This document shows positions 7,021 to 9,141 of a stretch of DNA of 9,141 bases, one piece after another (positions within the stretch are counted from its first letter, which is position 1; each line of letters opens with the position of its first letter). The DNA lies in NCBI GenBank assembly GCA_017395725.1, contig JAFQOB010000098.1, forward strand, positions 1 through 9,141. Reading direction: 5' to 3'. The notes under the pieces were generated by a model. The model was given only the letters and a program-made list of their open reading frames with translations. It did not search any database and was not told the origin of the DNA. A program made the translations under genes and the position numbers. Source of the stretch: Clostridia bacterium (GTDB taxonomy: Bacteria > Bacillota_A > Clostridia > Oscillospirales > CAG-272).

Positions 7021-7033
7021 ATATTTACCCTTT

Positions 7034-8098
7034 TTAAGCGTTTTTAAGTCTTTCTGCAGTGTCGGCAGTGATAAGAGCGTCTATCATTTCGCCGATGTTT
7101 CCGTTAAGGAAGTTTTCAAAGGAGAAGACGGACATACCGATTCTGTGGTCGGTAATTCTGCCTTGAGGATAGTTGTAGGTACGTATTTTTTCGCTTCTGT
7201 CGCCCGTACCGACCATACTCTTTCTTGCAGAGGCAATTTTTTCGTTCTGTTCGGTTTGCTTCATATCAAATAGCTTTGTTCGGAGAAGCTTCATAGCCTT
7301 ATCTTTGTTTTTAAACTGTGAACGCTCTTCCTGACACTCGATAACGATACCGGTAGGAAGGTGCGTAAGTCTTACGGCAGATTCGGTTTTGTTTATGTGC
7401 TGACCGCCCGCACCGCTGCTTTTACAGGATTCGATTTTAAGGTCGGCAGGGTTGATTTCAATTTCAACGTCTTCCGCTTCGGGAAGAACTGCGACAGTAA
7501 CGGTTGAGGTGTGAATTCTGCCCGAGGTTTCAGTTTCGGGAACACGCTGAACACGGTGAACGCCGCTTTCAAATTTAAGTTTGCTGAATGCGCCCTCGCC
7601 CTCGACCATAAAGGATATTTCTCTGAAACCGCCAAGTCCTGTTTCGTTTGAGCTTATTACTTCGGTTTTATATCCCGCACTTTCGGCGTACATAGAATAC
7701 ATACGGTAGAGAACACCTGCGAAGAGGGCTGCCTCTTCACCGCCCGCACCTGCTCTGATTTCAACGATAACGTTTTTGTCGTCGTCTGGGTCGCGGGGAA
7801 GAAGAAGGATTTTAAGCTCGTCGGTGCATTTTTGCATATCGAGCTTACCTTGCTTGTATTCTTCTTCGCAAAGTGCCTTAAAGTCGGGGTCAAGCTGTTC
7901 TTTCATCATTTCTTCGCTTTCAAGAACGGCGGACTCGGCTTTTTTGTATTCGCGGAACTTTTCAACGATAGGGGTAAGGGTTTTATGTTCGCGCATAAGC
8001 TTTTTATACTCTTCCTGATTTGTTACAGTTTCGGGCTTTTCAAGCTCGGAAAGTATGTTTTCGTATTTTTCTTCGAGTTGCTGTAGTTTTGCTATCAT
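7034..8098 (-). CDS. prfA: Peptide chain release factor 1
   Basis: A 354-residue class I release factor that recognises UAA and UAG in the ribosomal A site and triggers release of the finished peptide. The codon-recognition tripeptide is PET (187-189), the PxT form specific to RF1 and unlike the SPF of RF2. The catalytic GGQ is at 231-233 in SSGAGGQHINKTES. The N-terminal coiled-coil domain I (about 1-105) and the conserved RTYNYPQGRITDHRIG (306-321) are present, so the protein is full length. The start at 8098 lies six bases after coaE; GGAG within the last coaE codons serves as its ribosome binding site, so translation is probably coupled. The methyltransferase gene prmC, which modifies the GGQ glutamine, is not next to it. 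Confidence 0.97.
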   Translation of the reverse strand: MIAKLQQLEEKYENILSELEKPETVTNQEEYKKLMREHKTLTPIVEKFREYKKAESAVLESEEMMKEQLDPDFKALCEEEYKQGKLDMQKCTDELKILLLPRDPDDDKNVIVEIRAGAGGEEAALFAGVLYRMYSMYAESAGYKTEVISSNETGLGGFREISFMVEGEGAFSKLKFESGVHRVQRVPETETSGRIHTSTVTVAVLPEAEDVEIEINPADLKIESCKSSGAGGQHINKTESAVRLTHLPTGIVIECQEERSQFKNKDKAMKLLRTKLFDMKQTEQNEKIASARKSMVGTGDRSEKIRTYNYPQGRITDHRIGMSVFSFENFLNGNIGEMIDALITADTAERLKNA

Positions 8099-8104
8099 TA
8101 CGTG

Positions 8105-8713
8105 TTACTCCATATTGTTTACTGAAAAAAGTTGATTATATATTATTTTAACTTGCTCCGCTATATCGTCAAGAGAACCGTTATTGTGTATTACGAAATT
8201 TGCTTTGTCCGTATAGAAGCTGTCGTTTCCTTGTTTGCTGAGGCGAAGCTCAATGGCTTCAAGAGGGATATTGTCGCGAACAAGCAGCCTTTGTATACGG
8301 CTTTCTCTGGGAGCGGTAACTGCTATGATTAGGTTACATTCTTTGTCGAAGCCGCTTTCGTAAAGAAGAGGGGCATCAACTATAGCAGCTATATGTCCGG
8401 CAGAACGTTGTGTTTCGAGCCAGGAACGGACTTCATTAAGAATATAATGATGAGTGATTTTATTTAGAACGGCGTGTTTGTCTTTGTCGGAGAAGGCGAT
8501 AGAGGCGAGCTGTTTGCGGTTAAGAGTGCCGTCATTATTTAAGATGACGTTACCGAATTGAGAGACAAGCTCGTTAAGACAAGGTTTACCCTTGTCGCAG
8601 ACCTGACGTGAGGTTTTGTCAGTGTCGATAGAATTGATATTGTATTTTAGAAACTCTTGGCAGACACAGCCTTTACCGACACCGCTTCCGCCGGTTAATC
8701 CAATGACGATCAT
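8105..8713 (-). CDS. coaE: Dephospho-CoA kinase
   Basis: A 202-residue P-loop kinase that phosphorylates the 3'-hydroxyl of dephospho-CoA, the last step of coenzyme A synthesis. Marks seen are the P-loop GLTGGSGVGKG (5-15), SIDTDK (28-33) corresponding to the usual DAD substrate motif, DAPLLYESG (113-121), and the lid-type RLLVRDNIPLEAIELRLSKQ (142-161). HNNGS near 177-181 matches the family's C-terminal I-x-N-x-G. Two points are unusual: the P-loop ends GKG where the Walker A consensus is GK[S/T], and the DAD motif reads DTD. The overall family call is still secure. The start at 8713 has GGAG eight bases upstream and a good promoter at 8746-8774. It is the first gene of the coaE-prfA-Sua5-parC operon. 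Confidence 0.93.
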   Translation of the reverse strand: MIVIGLTGGSGVGKGCVCQEFLKYNINSIDTDKTSRQVCDKGKPCLNELVSQFGNVILNNDGTLNRKQLASIAFSDKDKHAVLNKITHHYILNEVRSWLETQRSAGHIAAIVDAPLLYESGFDKECNLIIAVTAPRESRIQRLLVRDNIPLEAIELRLSKQGNDSFYTDKANFVIHNNGSLDDIAEQVKIIYNQLFSVNNME

Positions 8714-8745
8714 AAGATTACTCCAAAATATAGCATTATTCTAAT

Positions 8746-8774
8746 ATTATACATAATTTTTCAGAATAATACAA
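8746..8774 (-). promoter_or_regulatory. Sigma-A promoter of the coaE-prfA-Sua5-parC operon
   Basis: On the minus strand, TTGTAT (8769-8774) and a perfect TATAAT (8746-8751) are separated by 17 bases. Transcription should begin near 8739, leaving a short leader of about 25 bases that contains only the ribosome binding site. No attenuator or riboswitch fits. Confidence 0.78.
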
Positions 8775-8896
8775 GAGTAAAATTCAAAAAAAGTGGAGGT
8801 ATAGTTAACAATATGTAAGAAAAAAGGCAGAAAGAGAGTGGATTTTTGGATAAAAAAACGAAAAGAAAAAAAGTTTAAAAAAATTAAAAAAAGGTG
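8775..8896. other. A-tract-rich divergent intergenic spacer
   Basis: No gene is visible here. The plus strand is strongly purine-rich, with repeated A-runs densest at about 8852-8892, directly upstream of the tRNA promoter. This is the place and composition of an UP element contacted by the RNA polymerase alpha subunits. A ribosome-binding-like GGAGG at 8795-8799 is followed by ATG and an immediate TAA at 8813-8818, so it codes for nothing. Confidence 0.5.
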
Positions 8897-8925
8897 TTGA
8901 CAAATAAAAGGCACTATGTTATAAT
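8897..8925 (+). promoter_or_regulatory. Consensus sigma-A promoter of the tRNA cluster
   Basis: Perfect TTGACA (8897-8902) and perfect TATAAT (8920-8925) are separated by 17 bases. This is the strongest promoter in the window, as expected for stable RNA. Transcription should begin near 8932. The C/G-containing stretch after the -10 (8929-8936) may act as a stringent-response discriminator, which is an inference. Confidence 0.88.
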
Positions 8926-8943
8926 AATCCTCGCCGCATAGAT

Positions 8944-9019
8944 GGGAGCATAGCTCAGCTGGGAGAGCATCTGCCTTACAAGCAGAGGGTCATAGGTTCG
9001 AGCCCTATTGTTCCCACCA
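8944..9019 (+). tRNA. tRNA-Val (anticodon UAC)
   Basis: The 76-base cloverleaf includes an encoded CCA end. The acceptor GGGAGCA (8944-8950) pairs with TGTTCCC (9009-9015) through one G-U wobble. The anticodon loop CTTACAA sits on a TCTGC/GCAGA stem and gives anticodon TAC, which reads valine codons. The T-arm ATAGG/CCTAT with loop TTCGAGC is at 8992-9008. It is the first gene of the cluster. Confidence 0.96.
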
Positions 9020-9021
9020 AT

Positions 9022-9098
9022 GGCCTGGTAGTTCAGTTGGTTAGAACGCTAGCCTGTCACGCTAGAGGTCGTGGGTTCGAGTCCCATCCAGGTCGCCA
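9022..9098 (+). tRNA. tRNA-Asp (anticodon GUC)
   Basis: The 77-base cloverleaf includes an encoded CCA end. The acceptor GGCCTGG (9022-9028) pairs with CCAGGTC (9088-9094), and the discriminator base is G. The anticodon loop CTGTCAC on a CTAGC/GCTAG stem gives GTC, which reads aspartate codons. Only two bases separate it from tRNA-Val, so both are cut from one precursor. Confidence 0.96.
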
Positions 9099-9115
9099 TA
9101 TGCGGCAAAAAATTT

Positions 9116-9141
9116 GCCTCTGTAGCTCAGTTGGTAGAGCA
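9116..9141 (+). tRNA. Third tRNA of the cluster, cut by the window edge
   Basis: The 5' acceptor strand GCCTCTG and the typical D-arm TAGCTCAGTTGGTAGAGCA are present; the anticodon lies beyond the window. The acceptor and D-arm resemble clostridial tRNA-Thr, but the identity cannot be fixed from 26 bases. It follows tRNA-Asp by 17 bases. Confidence 0.85.

Noticed and set aside
8795..8818. GGAGG followed by ATG TAA on the plus strand, a possible start-stop element
   Set aside because: The frame codes for a single residue, the spacing to ATG is 13 bases, and no promoter is seen before it. Chance in a purine-rich spacer is the simpler explanation.

Overview
The window looks like a chromosomal segment of a moderately AT-rich Firmicute, most likely a gut-type Clostridia (Oscillospiraceae/Ruminococcaceae-like). 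This is judged from protein style, near-consensus sigma-A promoters, AGGAG-type ribosome binding sites and short U-tailed hairpin terminators. No phage, plasmid, transposase, CRISPR array or defence gene is visible. All protein genes lie on the minus strand; a tRNA cluster on the plus strand starts near the right edge and runs out of the window.

From right to left: bases 8944-9141 hold tRNA-Val(UAC), tRNA-Asp(GUC) and the first 26 bases of a third tRNA, driven by a perfect-consensus promoter with an A-tract-rich upstream region. Diverging from it, a second promoter (8746-8774) starts a tightly packed leftward operon: coaE (dephospho-CoA kinase), prfA (release factor 1), a Sua5-type threonylcarbamoyl-AMP synthase and a ParC/GyrA-like topoisomerase A subunit. 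Gaps are 5-13 bases, and at two junctions the ribosome binding site lies over the stop codon of the gene before. These are housekeeping functions in coenzyme A synthesis, translation termination, tRNA t6A modification and DNA topology; prmC, often found beside prfA, is absent here.

Left of the operon is a separate unit for a 46-residue single-pass membrane protein (3527-3667) with its own promoter and terminator. Next comes a two-gene operon (promoter 3393-3421, terminator 1278-1313): a LOR/SDH-domain protein related to archaeal and cyanobacterial ornithine cyclodeaminases, then a DUF89/ARMT1-like metal-dependent phosphatase. This pair is the least understood part of the window. Last is a monocistronic LysR-type regulator with its own promoter and terminator. 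Bases 1-181 hold no gene but carry a perfect 12-bp inverted repeat and a second hairpin, and look like a noncoding intergenic repeat element.

The window is largely ordinary. The points most worth following are the LOR/SDH-DUF89 pair, the small membrane protein, the native alanine at the quinolone-determining serine position of the topoisomerase, the non-canonical P-loop of CoaE, and the left-edge palindromic element. I see no convincing evidence of a wholly new system.
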